From NCBI GenBank assembly GCA_963812675.1, contig CAWEWR010000011.1, positions 124,001-188,000 of the forward strand: a stretch of DNA of 64,000 nt, read 5' to 3'. Below, in pieces: positions 34,050 to 45,554 of this stretch (position 1 is the stretch's first letter; every line of letters begins with the position of its first letter). The DNA comes from AP-15 sp963812675. GTDB lineage: Bacteria; Pseudomonadota; Alphaproteobacteria; ATCC43930; CGMCC-115725. The translations under genes and the position numbers were made by a program. The notes below the pieces were generated by a model, which was given only the letters and a program-made list of their open reading frames with translations, made no database searches and was not told the DNA's origin.

Positions 34050-35837
34050 ATGGGCGGTTTTGTTCTCTTTCATAGAGCTCCTGGCGAGGATCGCTCGCTG
34101 GCACAGGCCGCCGCGCTCGCGGCATTTGCCCGAATGGGGATGCCCACTCCGCGTCTAGTGCAGGGCGCAAATTTTGTGTTGGCGCTTTATCCCAAGCGGC
34201 AGGCCAGCGAGCCCACGCTTCAGCAATTCCCCAATGGCGATTTCGTCTGCGCGTGCGGCACGCTGATCTACAAAGATAAGGTCGGCAAGCCGGCGGCGGC
34301 CGCGTTCTACCGCGATTGCCGTGGAAGATCCACGCCGCGCGATCAGGCGCTCGGCCATTATGCAGTGATCCTGCACAAGGACGGCGGGACCGAGATCCTG
34401 CCGGACGGATTTGGGGGCTTTCTCGTATTTTACGACGAGGCGCGACGTGTCGCATCGTCCTCGTTCCTGGCGATAGCTTCGGTCCTCGACCGGGTGACAT
34501 TGGGCACTCAAAGCGCTTGCGAGTACGTCTTCAACGGCGTGGTGTCCGGCGATGCCACGGTGTTTGACGAGGTGCTGCTCGCGCCGGTAAGCGCGACGAT
34601 TGCGGTGGGCGAAGATTGTCTGGAAATCCGGCCCCGCCGGCTCCCTACGCCGGCGACAGTGTCCGGCGAGCCGTTCGAGGCGACGATTGATCAGAGCATG
34701 CAGGTGCTCGACCGCTATTTCGCGGCGGTCGCGGCTAGTTTCGGCGAACGCGTCACCTGCGCTCTTTCCGGCGGCTACAACTCGCGCCTCATCTTGGCAT
34801 TGCTCCGCCGTCACGGGATCAGGCCGCGGGTTTATGTCTATGGCCCGCCCGGCGACAAGGATGTCAACCTGGCGCGCGGCATTGCCGAGGGAGAAGGTTT
34901 TGCCCTCGAAATCGTCGACAAGGACAAGCAGCTGGCCTTTACCCCGGGCGAGTTCGGGGCTGTCGCCTACAATAATTTTCTCGAATCCGACGGGTATACC
35001 TGGAGCGGAATATTTACCAACGGAGCCGAACGCACGCAGCGCGCCAGCCGAGTGAACGGCAATGCCCTGGCGCTCAATGGTGGCGGGGGCGAGATTTGGC
35101 GCAATTTTTTTTATCTGCTCGACCGGAATTATACCCCGCGTGAGATCCTCTGGTCCTTTTACAGTCAGTTCGATCCGGAGACGTGTACTGCCGCCTTTGA
35201 CCAGGAAGTCTATTTTCGTCAGCTCGAAGATAAGCTCGAAACCTTGATCGGCTGCCCGCAGCCTTCGCTGGCGCGCCCCCTCGTCGAGTGGCTTTATCAC
35301 TATTTCCGGTGCCGGGCCTGGGATGGGCGGATCAACAACATCAACAATTCGTACGGCTATGTGGCGCTGCCGTTTCTCGAGCCGGCAGTGACCGAGCATG
35401 CGAGCGTCATTCCGATCGCGTGGAAAAACCACGGCGCGTATGAAGCAGAGCTGATCCGCCGGGCCGACCCGCGGCTCGCGTCGTACCAGTCGGGGTACGG
35501 CCACGACTTCAGCGGACCGCCGCCGCTGGTGCGCCGGCTGACCGACTATGCCACCTATTTGCGTCCCCCGTGGCTGCGGCGCTTTTCCTACCGCTTCAAA
35601 AATCGGGTGCGCCGTCCCGCCGAGTGGCCGGACTATCTGCAACAGGAATATCGTGACGCCGCATTGCCCGGCGGCGTCCAAGTAATGACCGAGTTGTTCC
35701 AGCTCGACCGGGTCACCGATCCGGCACAAACCGCCCGGATTCTCACTCTCGAATATCTGATTAGGCAGTTCGACGGACGCATCCGCGTCGATTTCCATCG
35801 TTCAGCTTTGGCGGGTTGGAAAAAATGTGCGGCATAG
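34050..35837 (+). CDS. Asparagine-synthetase-like protein without the glutaminase cysteine
   Basis: 595 residues arranged as an N-terminal Ntn-like domain plus an ATP-pyrophosphatase domain. It begins MGGFVLFH where active glutaminases have MCGI, so the catalytic Cys is missing. The PP-loop is SGGYNSRL with Asn in place of the usual Asp. The remaining domain is intact (ALNGGGGEIWRNFFY). It may use ammonia, transfer another group, or be a partner of the adjacent amidotransferase. Its stop overlaps that gene by 13 nt. Confidence 0.75.
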   Translation: MGGFVLFHRAPGEDRSLAQAAALAAFARMGMPTPRLVQGANFVLALYPKRQASEPTLQQFPNGDFVCACGTLIYKDKVGKPAAAAFYRDCRGRSTPRDQALGHYAVILHKDGGTEILPDGFGGFLVFYDEARRVASSSFLAIASVLDRVTLGTQSACEYVFNGVVSGDATVFDEVLLAPVSATIAVGEDCLEIRPRRLPTPATVSGEPFEATIDQSMQVLDRYFAAVAASFGERVTCALSGGYNSRLILALLRRHGIRPRVYVYGPPGDKDVNLARGIAEGEGFALEIVDKDKQLAFTPGEFGAVAYNNFLESDGYTWSGIFTNGAERTQRASRVNGNALALNGGGGEIWRNFFYLLDRNYTPREILWSFYSQFDPETCTAAFDQEVYFRQLEDKLETLIGCPQPSLARPLVEWLYHYFRCRAWDGRINNINNSYGYVALPFLEPAVTEHASVIPIAWKNHGAYEAELIRRADPRLASYQSGYGHDFSGPPPLVRRLTDYATYLRPPWLRRFSYRFKNRVRRPAEWPDYLQQEYRDAALPGGVQVMTELFQLDRVTDPAQTARILTLEYLIRQFDGRIRVDFHRSALAGWKKCAA

Positions 35838-37765
35838 CCGGAATTTTCGATTTCCGCGGACCTGGCGATATTGACCGTGCCCTGCTCCGTCGAATGACCG
35901 AGATCATCGCCCATCGCGGACCGGACGGCGACGGTTACCACTTTGCGCCGGGAATCGGGTTGGGGCACCGGCGGCTGGCGATCGTCGATCTGGTGACCGG
36001 CGACCAGCCGCAGTTCAACGAGGACGGCACGGTTTGCGTCGTCTACAACGGGGAGATCTACAATTTTCAGCCGTTGATGGCCGAGCTGACAGCGCTCGGC
36101 CACGCCTTTCGGACGCGCTCCGACACCGAGGTCATCGTCCACGCCTGGGAGGAGTGGGGCGAAGGATGTCTCGCTCGCTTCAATGGGATGTTCGCCTTTG
36201 CGCTGTGGGACGCGAGGCGCGAGGCCCTGTTTCTCGCGCGCGACCGCCTCGGCGAGAAGCCGCTTTATTACACTACGCTGGCCGACGGTCGGCTGCTGTT
36301 CGCGTCGGAATTGAAGGCGCTGGCGCTGAGCCCGGACATCGACCGGCGGCTCGACCCGCACGCGATCGAAGAATTTTTTGCTTATGGCTACATACCGGAT
36401 CCGCGCACGATCTATCGCGGCGTGAAGAAGCTCGCGCCGGCGCATTCGCTGCTCGTCAGACGCGGCGAGCCGTCGCCGGAGCCGCGCTGCTACTGGGATG
36501 TGCGCTTTGTCGACGGCGGCACGATCCGCCGCGAAGAAGCCGCGGAGGAGCTGATCGTGCGGCTGCGCGAATCCGTCCGCCTGCGGATGATCGCCGATGT
36601 TCCGCTCGGCGCCTTTCTTTCGGGCGGCGTTGATTCGAGCGGTGTGGTGGCGATGATGGCGGGGCTCAAGGCCGAGCCGGTCAGCACTTTCTCGATCGCG
36701 TTCGGGGCGAAGGGCTGGGACGAATCCGCCTATGCCGCCGAAATCGCCCGGCGCTATCGGACCGATCATCACGTCAAGGAGGTCGATCCCAATTCCTTCG
36801 ATCTGCTCGACCGATTGGCGACGATCTATGATGAACCGTTCGGCGACAGTTCGGCGATCCCGACCTTCCGGGTCTGCGCGATGGCGCGCGAGAACGTCAC
36901 CGTCGCTTTGTCGGGGGATGGCGGCGACGAGGTGTTCGCCGGCTATCGCCGTTATCGCTGGCATTGCTTCGAGGAGCGGGTGCGCCGCGTGGTGCCGGCG
37001 AGTTTGCGTCGTCCGTTCTTCGGCATGGCCGGCGTGCTCTACCCGAAATTGGACTGGGCGCCGCGCGCGCTGCGCGCCAAGGCCACTTTGCAAGAGCTGG
37101 CGCGCGATACGACCGAGGCTTATTTCTCGTCCGTCTCGATCTGCGGTACCGAGCTTCGCCGGCGGCTTTTCAGCCCTGCTCTCGCGCGCGAGCTGCAGGG
37201 CTACGACGGCGTCGAGGTGCTGCGCTCGCATATGCGGCGATGCGGCAGCGAGGATCCGCTGTCACAAGTGCAATATGCCGATTTCAAGACCTATCTCCCC
37301 GGCGACATTCTGACCAAGGTCGATCGCGCCAGCATGGCGAGTTCGCTCGAAACGCGGGTTCCGCTGCTCGACCACACTCTGGTCGAGTGGGCGGCGGGGC
37401 TCCCCTCGGATTTCAAGCTGCATGGCCGCGAGGGCAAGCACATCTTCAAGACAGCGCTCGAACCATATGTCGCAAAGGAAATCCTCTACCGCCCGAAGCA
37501 GGGATTTGCCGTGCCGCTCGCCGCCTGGTTCCGCGGCCCGCTGCGCCGGCGCCTGCGCGACTCGCTGCTGGGGCCGGTGCTGCGGGAGTCGGGCTTGTTC
37601 GATACCGGCACGATCGCCACGCTGCTCGACCAGCACCAGTCGGGCGAGCGCGACCACAGCGCCGCGCTGTGGACATTGTCGATGATGGAATCGTTTCTGC
37701 GGCAGGTGGAAGGCGCCGGCCGCCCCGCCGAACCGGCGCCGGAGCCCGCCCACACGATGGCCTGA
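35825..37765 (+). CDS. asnB: Amidotransferase of the exosortase/EPS type (AsnB-like)
   Basis: 646 residues from the ATG at 35825. MCGIAGIFDF places the catalytic Cys at residue 2; AHRGPDGDGYHF, GHRRLAIVDL and YNGEIYNFQPL complete the glutaminase domain. The synthetase domain carries the PP-loop FLSGGVDSSGVVAMMAGL, then ALSGDGGDEVFAGYRRYRW. The order closely resembles the exosortase A system-associated amidotransferase 1 (TIGR03108). It likely amidates a sugar or peptide in exopolysaccharide assembly. No exosortase gene lies in the window. Confidence 0.85.
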   Translation: MCGIAGIFDFRGPGDIDRALLRRMTEIIAHRGPDGDGYHFAPGIGLGHRRLAIVDLVTGDQPQFNEDGTVCVVYNGEIYNFQPLMAELTALGHAFRTRSDTEVIVHAWEEWGEGCLARFNGMFAFALWDARREALFLARDRLGEKPLYYTTLADGRLLFASELKALALSPDIDRRLDPHAIEEFFAYGYIPDPRTIYRGVKKLAPAHSLLVRRGEPSPEPRCYWDVRFVDGGTIRREEAAEELIVRLRESVRLRMIADVPLGAFLSGGVDSSGVVAMMAGLKAEPVSTFSIAFGAKGWDESAYAAEIARRYRTDHHVKEVDPNSFDLLDRLATIYDEPFGDSSAIPTFRVCAMARENVTVALSGDGGDEVFAGYRRYRWHCFEERVRRVVPASLRRPFFGMAGVLYPKLDWAPRALRAKATLQELARDTTEAYFSSVSICGTELRRRLFSPALARELQGYDGVEVLRSHMRRCGSEDPLSQVQYADFKTYLPGDILTKVDRASMASSLETRVPLLDHTLVEWAAGLPSDFKLHGREGKHIFKTALEPYVAKEILYRPKQGFAVPLAAWFRGPLRRRLRDSLLGPVLRESGLFDTGTIATLLDQHQSGERDHSAALWTLSMMESFLRQVEGAGRPAEPAPEPAHTMA

Positions 37766-37813
37766 GGCCGTCCCGCTGGCGCATGCCGTCTGGCGGGAGT
37801 ATTTTCCGTCGCG

Positions 37814-37890
37814 GTCCCCGTAGCTCAGGCGGATAGAGCAACAGTTTCCTAAACTGTGGGTCGCAGGTTCGAGTCCTGCCGGGGACGCCA
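37814..37890 (+). tRNA. tRNA-Arg (anticodon CCT)
   Basis: 77 nt with encoded CCA. Acceptor GTCCCCG pairs with CGGGGAC, the D-arm is GCTCAGGCGGATAGAGC, and the anticodon stem ACAGT/ACTGT has loop TTCCTAA giving CCT, which reads AGG. The T-arm is GCAGGTTCGAGTCCTGC. It ends 17 nt before asnS and may be co-transcribed with it. Confidence 0.96.
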
Positions 37891-37907
37891 TCCATTCGGT
37901 AGGATCG

Positions 37908-39314
<1,407 letters not shown>

Positions 39315-39336
39315 GACGCACTCTTTTACCCAGCCC

Positions 39337-40137
39337 TCATTTCGACAGCCAGCCGCCGGTACCTTGCATGCTTTCTTTGATCGTGCCGTCCGGCTGAATG
39401 ATATCGATGCGGCGCAGACGAATCATATCGAACTCCGAGGCCGTTCCCTGCTTTGCCTGCTCCCTCGGCCCCTCGGCAATAAGCCCGACTGCGAACCACC
39501 TATGGAGGCCGTTCCGGGTGCCATGCACGAGAACCGGTCCGCCACTACAGCCGCTTAAATTGAAACCGAGCGGGGGAAGACTTGGGGCCCATGCTGCAGG
39601 TTGGACGACTGCCGGGTCATAGGTAATTAGGATTTCGTCGCGCGATACACATTCAACAGCAGCAAGCGCACCCCACGCCTGAAACTCCGCCGAGCGGTCG
39701 GCTCTGGGTCTGCGCATTGACTCTGGGAACCCGCAAACACTGAGCAGCCATAAGTTTTGCGGCTCTGGCGGTGGCCAGCTTCCCCTGCAATCAAGCGGGA
39801 TAGCTTCAATATGTGACAACACGGGCTCCGACACTGCGAAGGTCGCAATATCCCGCGCCGCATTCCTCGCAATGATCGCTCCCGCAAGATCGAACGCTGG
39901 AGAATTTCGCAGCTGACAGACTGTATTCGGATTGGCCACAACGGCGCTTTCGAACGCACTGATGACGTGATTAGCCGTAATGCCAATTATTCCTCGCTCG
40001 AACCGCAGGAAAAAACAGGTCCCGCCATCGAGTCGCTTCGGCCATCCCTCGGTTCGGTCATGCCAGATTAGAGGCCGCGCAACTTGGAGCGTGAGGGCTG
40101 CAATTTCCTTATGCACCGCCTGGAGTTCGGGTGTCAT
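39337..40137 (-). CDS. Trypsin-like peptidase-domain protein
   Basis: 266 residues with a chymotrypsin-fold order of catalytic residues: His in GIIGITANHVI, Asp in ARDIATFAV and Ser in NLSGCSGGPVLV. There is no signal peptide, so a cytosolic location is likely. Standalone proteins like this occur in accessory and defence-linked regions, but no partner is visible. It converges on asnS (22 nt between stops) and is the first cargo gene of the asnS zone. Confidence 0.72.
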   Translation of the reverse strand: MTPELQAVHKEIAALTLQVARPLIWHDRTEGWPKRLDGGTCFFLRFERGIIGITANHVISAFESAVVANPNTVCQLRNSPAFDLAGAIIARNAARDIATFAVSEPVLSHIEAIPLDCRGSWPPPEPQNLWLLSVCGFPESMRRPRADRSAEFQAWGALAAVECVSRDEILITYDPAVVQPAAWAPSLPPLGFNLSGCSGGPVLVHGTRNGLHRWFAVGLIAEGPREQAKQGTASEFDMIRLRRIDIIQPDGTIKESMQGTGGWLSK

Positions 40138-40266
40138 TCCCGCGCTCTCGTGTCTAATTGTCTCGATTTATGCACCCGGCCCGACTTCCGAAAGGGCCGA
40201 GTTGAGGCGTTCGCCGGCAAAGCATCAATTTCTCGCTCGTGACCCAATGTCGAATCTCCGCTGTAT

Positions 40267-40480
40267 TTCTTCGGCCGCGAGGTGTTCCTGAGAGTCTCGG
40301 GCCAGCTCAATATGGAGGCGTACTGGCTCGTATCGACGAAGGCCTATACCTTGGGGCCGACCTTTCGCCCCGAGAATTCAAACACCAGCCGCCGCCTCGC
40401 CGAGTTCTGGATGATCGAGCCGTTGATCGCGTTCCGCCGACCTTGCGGACAAATGCGGCGCTGGCGGAAGCGGCAGGAGC
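40267..40480 (+). pseudogene. asnS fragment A (internal)
   Basis: Matches asnS 38514-38720. The translation reads FFGREVFLRVSGQLN, EAYWLVSTKAYTLGPTF, then NSNTSRRLAEFWMIEP, with many substitutions and a frame loss after EPLIAF. It is among the most diverged copies. It covers motif 2 only and cannot be functional. Confidence 0.85.
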
Positions 40481-40648
40481 ACAGCGGCATCGACACCCGC
40501 TGAAGCCGGGCGCGGCGATCGTACTGCAGTAAGGAGGTCGACGCCGGGTGCTCAGGCGGCGGCCACTTCCCGAAAAGTGCGCTCACGGCAGTGAGCGGCG
40601 GATACCAACCGGGCCAGTGAATGTGTTTTATGGAAATCGGCGAGTCAT

Positions 40649-40822
40649 CTACCTGCCTGCGGCTGAGTTCTGCGCTTTTGCGAGGTCATCATGGCAAGCA
40701 GTTAGCCGGTCATGATAAATCTGCATCTCTTTTGCCAGAACCTTCTGGCGACGGGCTTCCACAAGCACGCAATATGCTTTCTCGCGGGCCGCTAGACATT
40801 TAGCAACGGTCTTGTCTGTCAT
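40649..40822 (-). CDS. Possible small protein, 57 aa
   Basis: The ATG at 40822 with GAGAGA upstream opens a 57-codon frame, MTDKTVAKCLAAREKAYCVL, rich in charged residues and predicted helical (EMQIYHDRLTACHDDLAKAQ). No family is recognised. The longer in-frame extension to 40999 is less likely. Confidence 0.35.
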   Translation of the reverse strand: MTDKTVAKCLAAREKAYCVLVEARRQKVLAKEMQIYHDRLTACHDDLAKAQNSAAGR

Positions 40823-40949
40823 CGTATCTCTCTCGTCAGCTTGCGCAGTAACTCTGGTGAAGTAAATGTCATCTATTTGCCCGGTATTTTCAAGGCGCAG
40901 GTTTGATCCGAAAAGCGGGGACGTGCCGGTCAATCGCATGCCGACCCAT

Positions 40950-41513
40950 CTAGGAATCTCGTCTAAATCCAGCAAGCGCCCAAAACAGCGCAATACCAAG
41001 AGCCATCACCAAGAGCGGTGGACCAACTGCCCACGGCGCGAGTTTGCCGATTGCCTGCCAAATCGACATGGGTGCGTCCCTGGCTTGGGTTTCCCATCCA
41101 GACGGCACGGCTAGTTGCCCGCTCGTCACCGAAAAAATCTTGTTGCATTCTTCATCGGCCAAATCGCCCTTCAGCGCCCGGTCGATGTCCGACAATACCG
41201 TGTCGGCTCGACCTGGTGCCACGGGACCACACTGAGCCTTTCGCGCTTCTGGAATTTTGGTAAGCCACTCACGATCCTTTCGGTTTAGGTCATCTATCTT
41301 TCTTTTAAGGTCGGCTTCTATGCGCGCCACACCCCATACAGCGGGATAGTCCCACGTCTCGGTATCTGAAAATTTCACGTGCACCATCTGTAAGTTTGCA
41401 AAAGGCCAAGCGACGTTCAGCTGTTCTGATGACACGATTACGACAAGCGCACACCACATGACGGAGGCCACCGTCCAGAGACGCAGCGCCCCGCGCCGCC
41501 AATTGATTCCCAT
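40950..41513 (-). CDS. Membrane protein with two terminal helices
   Basis: 187 residues from the ATG at 41513. MGINWRRGALRLWTVASVMWCALVVIV is a typical start of a small rhizobial membrane-protein group. A polar middle (IEADLKRKIDDLNRKDREWL) may form a coiled coil. A C-terminal helix (GPPLLVMALGIALFWALAGF) follows. Both ends are in the membrane with the middle outside the bilayer. The function is unknown. Confidence 0.55.
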   Translation of the reverse strand: MGINWRRGALRLWTVASVMWCALVVIVSSEQLNVAWPFANLQMVHVKFSDTETWDYPAVWGVARIEADLKRKIDDLNRKDREWLTKIPEARKAQCGPVAPGRADTVLSDIDRALKGDLADEECNKIFSVTSGQLAVPSGWETQARDAPMSIWQAIGKLAPWAVGPPLLVMALGIALFWALAGFRRDS

Positions 41514-41639
41514 GAATGCCTCTCTTGTGGCCTCGAAAACATACCATGGATTTGCGCGCCGCGGCGAGAAGCCGTCTCCTAGATCCACTACTGCCAAGAT
41601 TCATTCAGAGGATTCATGGCGGGTCGCGGATAGCCGATC

Positions 41640-41703
41640 GACCAGGGCGGTGATCCTCACGGTTCCGCATCCCTCCCGCACTCGTGAACACCGGAACGTC
41701 TAA
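41640..41703 (+). pseudogene. 3' relic of a parE-like toxin gene
   Basis: The codons read VILTVPHPSRTREHRNV and stop, matching the last 17 residues of the intact ParE-like protein at 43547-43840 (VILTIQHPARSREYQDV). Two bases after the stop, asnS fragment B begins. The intact parE likewise ends shortly before an asnS fragment. Confidence 0.7.
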
Positions 41704-41705
41704 TT

Positions 41706-42649
<944 letters not shown>

Positions 42650-42923
42650 GACATCCGGCCTCGACGCTTGCGCCTCGACAAAAGCGCCCGCCGCCGTCGC
42701 GCATCTCTCCTGTTTCCCCTGTTTTTTCAGGTCGAGATCAGGCATCGCTATTGTCCTCGCCCCACCGCATCCAACGCCAGGTGCGCTGATGGAGGCGCAG
42801 GATACAATGCCATTATGGCAATTGTGCGGGTCGACACGCGCAAAAGCCGGTCATCGTGATGAACTATCCGAAGGCCGTCAACGCCTTCTACATGAGGGTG
42901 AACGACGACGGCCGCACGGTCGC

Positions 42924-42969
42924 CCCCTCCCTAACCCTCCCCCGCGAGCGGGGGAGGGAGGGATGGGGG
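42924..42969. repeat. REP-like palindrome 1 (in asnS fragment C)
   Basis: A core hairpin ccctcccccgc/gcgggggaggg with side motifs CCCTAA and GGATGGGGG. Same orientation as the copy at 47813-47859 and opposite to the one at 43081-43127. Confidence 0.85.
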
Positions 42970-43080
42970 CCCCTTGGCGCCGGGGATCGGCGAAATCATC
43001 GGCGGCAGCCAGCGCGAGGAGCGGCTCGAAATATTGGACCGCAATATGGCCGAGCGCGGCATCGACCGTGAGCAATACGC

Positions 43081-43127
43081 CCCCACCCTTCCCTCCCCCG
43101 CAAGCGGGGGAGGGTTAGGGAGGGGGG
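43081..43127. repeat. REP-like palindrome 2 (in asnS fragment C)
   Basis: The same 46-bp repeat in inverted orientation, core ccctcccccgc-aa-gcgggggaggg, flanked by CCCACCCTT and TTAGGGAGGGGG. It replaces about 13 bases of asnS sequence. Confidence 0.85.
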
Positions 43128-43322
43128 TCTGCGCCGCTACGGCACGGTCCCGCACGCCGGCTTAGGCCTCGGCTTCGAGCGCACCCTCGCCTATGTCACC
43201 GGCCTCGCCAACGTCCGCGACGCCATCCCCTTTCCGAGAACACCCGGAAACGCAAGCATTGATGCGAGGCCGGACTGCAGTTCCTTATTTCGCGGAGCCG
43301 GTCAAGCTCTTATCATCGGCGC

Positions 43323-43550
43323 ATGACCAAGCTCCTGGAAGAAGCAATCGAAGCGGTGCGGCGACTAACTCCGGACGCCCAGGATGACATCGCCCGCACT
43401 ATTCTCCAGTTGGCGGAGAGTGAGGTAGAGCCCGAGCCGGTCGATTCGGCCCATCTGGCGGCGGTGCTCGAAGGGCTTGCGCAGGCAAAGCGACGCGAAT
43501 TTGCCTCGGATGACGAAGTAGAGGCTGCCTTCCGCCGCTTCGACCGGTGA
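43323..43550 (+). CDS. Antitoxin of a ParDE/RelBE-like pair
   Basis: 75 residues: MTKLLEEAIEAVRRLTPDAQ, DDIARTILQLAESE, then a charged tail FASDDEVEAAFRRFDR. Position, size and the 4-nt overlap with the toxin gene define it as the antitoxin of the next gene. Confidence 0.8.
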   Translation: MTKLLEEAIEAVRRLTPDAQDDIARTILQLAESEVEPEPVDSAHLAAVLEGLAQAKRREFASDDEVEAAFRRFDR

Positions 43551-43840
43551 GACTGCGGTTCACGCCGCGTGCGACGCAGGATCTCACTGAGATCGCCGAG
43601 TATCTGCGCACCCGTAATCCCTCCGCGGCGCTCGCAGTGAGAGCTGCTATACTGGGTTCTCTTCAAAATCTAACCCTCTTTCCGACAATCGGTCGTCCCC
43701 AAAATGTCGAAGGCGTCCGCAAACTCGTGACGCCCAAATATCACTATCTCGTCTATTACATGATCGACGAGGGAGCAGAGGAGATCGTGATCCTCACGAT
43801 TCAGCACCCCGCGCGCAGTCGTGAATACCAGGACGTTTAA
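43547..43840 (+). CDS. parE: ParE/RelE-superfamily toxin
   Basis: 97 residues from a GTG. FTPRATQDLTEIAEYLRTRNP is the N-terminal helical pair; LFPTIGRPQNVEGVRKLVTPKYHYLVYYMID and VILTIQHPARSREYQDV complete the ParE pattern. ParE proteins poison gyrase, and related RelE proteins cleave mRNA. It ends 28 nt before asnS fragment D. Confidence 0.87.
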   Translation: MRLRFTPRATQDLTEIAEYLRTRNPSAALAVRAAILGSLQNLTLFPTIGRPQNVEGVRKLVTPKYHYLVYYMIDEGAEEIVILTIQHPARSREYQDV

Positions 43841-43868
43841 TTTCCACGGGGAACAGCGACTGCAGTGC

Positions 43869-44012
43869 AGGACTTGAACACCAGCCGGCACCTGACGGAG
43901 TTCTGGATGGTCGCATTCGTGCATATGGATTATGGCGAAGCGATCGAAGTGCTCGAGCGGGCGAACGAGAAGTTCGAGTTCCCGGTCAAGTGGGGCGTCG
44001 ACCTGCAGTGGC
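43869..44012 (+). pseudogene. asnS fragment D (two joined internal pieces)
   Basis: The motif 2 piece (LNTSRHLTEFWM) is joined directly to a later stretch (AFVHMDYGEAIEVLERANEKFEFPVKWGVDLQ), with the intervening 150 bases of asnS lost. Moderately diverged. It ends 17 nt before the end of a vapC gene on the other strand. Confidence 0.88.
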
Positions 44013-44029
44013 ATCTGGCGACACTGCGA

Positions 44030-44467
44030 TCATTTGGTTCGTATTCCCATGCTCACCGGCAGCGCGAGAAGCTTCCCAGCGTCGAGCAATATCTTGTCGA
44101 GGCTGTAGATCACCGAAGCGCGATGATTGTTGGCGACGGCCAGGTGGAGAGCGTCTCCGGCCCGTAATCTGGTTTCGAACCGGCCGAGATACCGCTTGGC
44201 AAGCGCGAAATCGTCGGCATTGGGCAGAAGGACGGAGAAGGACTCCTCCACCATGGCCTCAAACCGGGCAGCGGCCCGCGTAGCCGCTTGGACGTCCAGT
44301 CCGCCCATGCGGACTTCCCGAGCTATCAGCGAGGAAAACTCGACCCGGGTCCAATGGCTGACGGCGAATTCCTCGGCCGGTAACCTGCGCACGAACGCGG
44401 CAACCTTGCCGCTGGTCGCTTCGGGAATAACGAGCGGCGCGAGAAAGCTCGTATCGAAATAAAGCAC
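44030..44467 (-). CDS. vapC: VapC-type PIN-domain toxin (second)
   Basis: 145 residues. Acidic residues sit in MLYFDTSFLAPLV, RVEFSSLIAREV, RAGDALHLAVA and VIYSLDKILL. Complete PIN ribonuclease. Its antitoxin gene lies 12 nt upstream. Not closely similar to the VapC at 22846. Confidence 0.88.
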   Translation of the reverse strand: MLYFDTSFLAPLVIPEATSGKVAAFVRRLPAEEFAVSHWTRVEFSSLIAREVRMGGLDVQAATRAAARFEAMVEESFSVLLPNADDFALAKRYLGRFETRLRAGDALHLAVANNHRASVIYSLDKILLDAGKLLALPVSMGIRTK

Positions 44468-44479
44468 TCGTCTCGCGCC

Positions 44480-44719
44480 CTACAGCCCTTCGTCGCGCGC
44501 CTCGCGCAGCAATTCGGCAGTGGGTCCTCGCAGACGCGGCATCGTCGCGCGAAATGCGGCCAGGTCATCCAGCCTCAGCGGATGTTTTGGGCGCGAGACA
44601 GGACGGATATGGGCCACCGCCCGGCCGTGGCGGGTGATGATCACTTCCTCGCCCGCTTCCACCTTGTCCAACAATTCGCTCAGATGGGCCTTCGCCTGAA
44701 CGAGATTGACCGTGACCAT
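44480..44719 (-). CDS. vapB: Phd/YefM-type antitoxin (second)
   Basis: 79 residues: MVTVNLVQAKAHLSELLDKV, then GEEVIITRHGRAVAHIRPV, the Phd/YefM fold, and a C-terminal toxin-binding tail (ELLREARDEGL). Expected to autorepress the pair. Confidence 0.87.
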   Translation of the reverse strand: MVTVNLVQAKAHLSELLDKVEAGEEVIITRHGRAVAHIRPVSRPKHPLRLDDLAAFRATMPRLRGPTAELLREARDEGL

Positions 44720-44764
44720 GACCCGCCTACCGAACGACCAGAAAACTGGTCATATTTAACCGCT

Positions 44765-44959
44765 TCACACGGCAATGGCAAGAGGTCGGACGCCCATAGG
44801 CCAATGGCGAAGCCATGCTCCATGGAAGCCGTACCCGACGATCAGACGCAGTGGGACGGGGGTCCAACGGGCGATCGCAGGTCTGCTGATCAGATCGATT
44901 GAAAGGTCGCGCCACATTGGCGACCATCTCTCGGTGTAGCTCGTCGTTTTCATGTCCAA
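44765..44959 (-). pseudogene. 5' relic of a DoxX-family membrane protein
   Basis: The minus strand reads ARWTPVPLRLIVGYGF and, after a frame change, MEHGFA, the start of DoxX proteins. Only about 55 codons remain. Cargo debris upstream of the vapBC pair. Confidence 0.5.
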
Positions 44960-45154
44960 TCAACCTCCATAGGCTCAATGAGCCCATCAGCGCTGGCTGC
45001 AGGCTCATTGAAATCTTCCGGATTACCGTCTGCTAGCGCACTGGCACCCAGTGGCCCCGCCATGCTGCGTGCGAGCGGACAGCCGGAGTCGCCGTTCGAT
45101 GTGGTCGGCAGATTGAGTGCCGCCACGCCTTCAGAAAATTGAGGAAAGCGCCCC

Positions 45155-45553
45155 TTGACGCCCGGGACGTTGGTGGTCAGGCTTCAGCGTGTTCGCTTGG
45201 CCGATGGCGTGGCGATGTCTTTCGACGAGACATACTTGCCTCGCGACGTAGGCGAGATAATTGCCGAGAACGACCTCGAGGCCGAGCCGGTCTTCGCCCT
45301 GCTGGAGGACAAGTATGATACGCCTCTGGTCGAAGCCGAATACAAGTTGGAGGCGGCCGCGGCCGACCCTGTTGCCGCCCAGGCGCTCCAAGTGCCGGCC
45401 GGCAGCCCGATCTTCCTGATCGAGCGCACGTCCTATACCACCGGCAATCGGCCGGTCGATTATGAGAGGCTGCACTATCGCGGCGATGTGATCCGGTTCG
45501 TGACGCGCCTTACCCGACGCCCAAGAGCCGCGACGCTAACCGCAGGCGCCTGA
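45155..45553 (+). CDS. GntR/HutC-type regulator, ligand domain only (truncated)
   Basis: 132 residues with the UTRA effector fold: VRLADGVAMSFDETYLPRDV, LEAEPVFALLEDKYDTPLVEAEYKL and PIFLIERTSYTTGNRPVDYERLHYRGD. The N-terminal winged helix is missing; the DNA upstream (45050-45150) shows only scraps in other frames. It probably was the regulator of the exporter gene that starts 1 nt after its stop. Confidence 0.72.
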   Translation: MTPGTLVVRLQRVRLADGVAMSFDETYLPRDVGEIIAENDLEAEPVFALLEDKYDTPLVEAEYKLEAAAADPVAAQALQVPAGSPIFLIERTSYTTGNRPVDYERLHYRGDVIRFVTRLTRRPRAATLTAGA

Positions 45554-45554
45554 C

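Larger units (their letters stand above)
42834..43262 (+). pseudogene. asnS fragment C (3' end) with two palindrome insertions
   Basis: Matches asnS from about codon 349 to the stop. Two GC-rich palindromic repeats (42924-42969 and 43081-43127) replace 13-15 bases of asnS each, and FGLG has become LGLG. The end reads PGNASI and stop. It is followed after 60 nt by the parD-like antitoxin gene. Confidence 0.9.

Noticed and set aside
37814..37890. tRNA-Arg as the attachment site of the asnS zone
   Set aside because: No partial copy of the tRNA 3' end was found downstream; the repeated sequence is asnS, not the tRNA.
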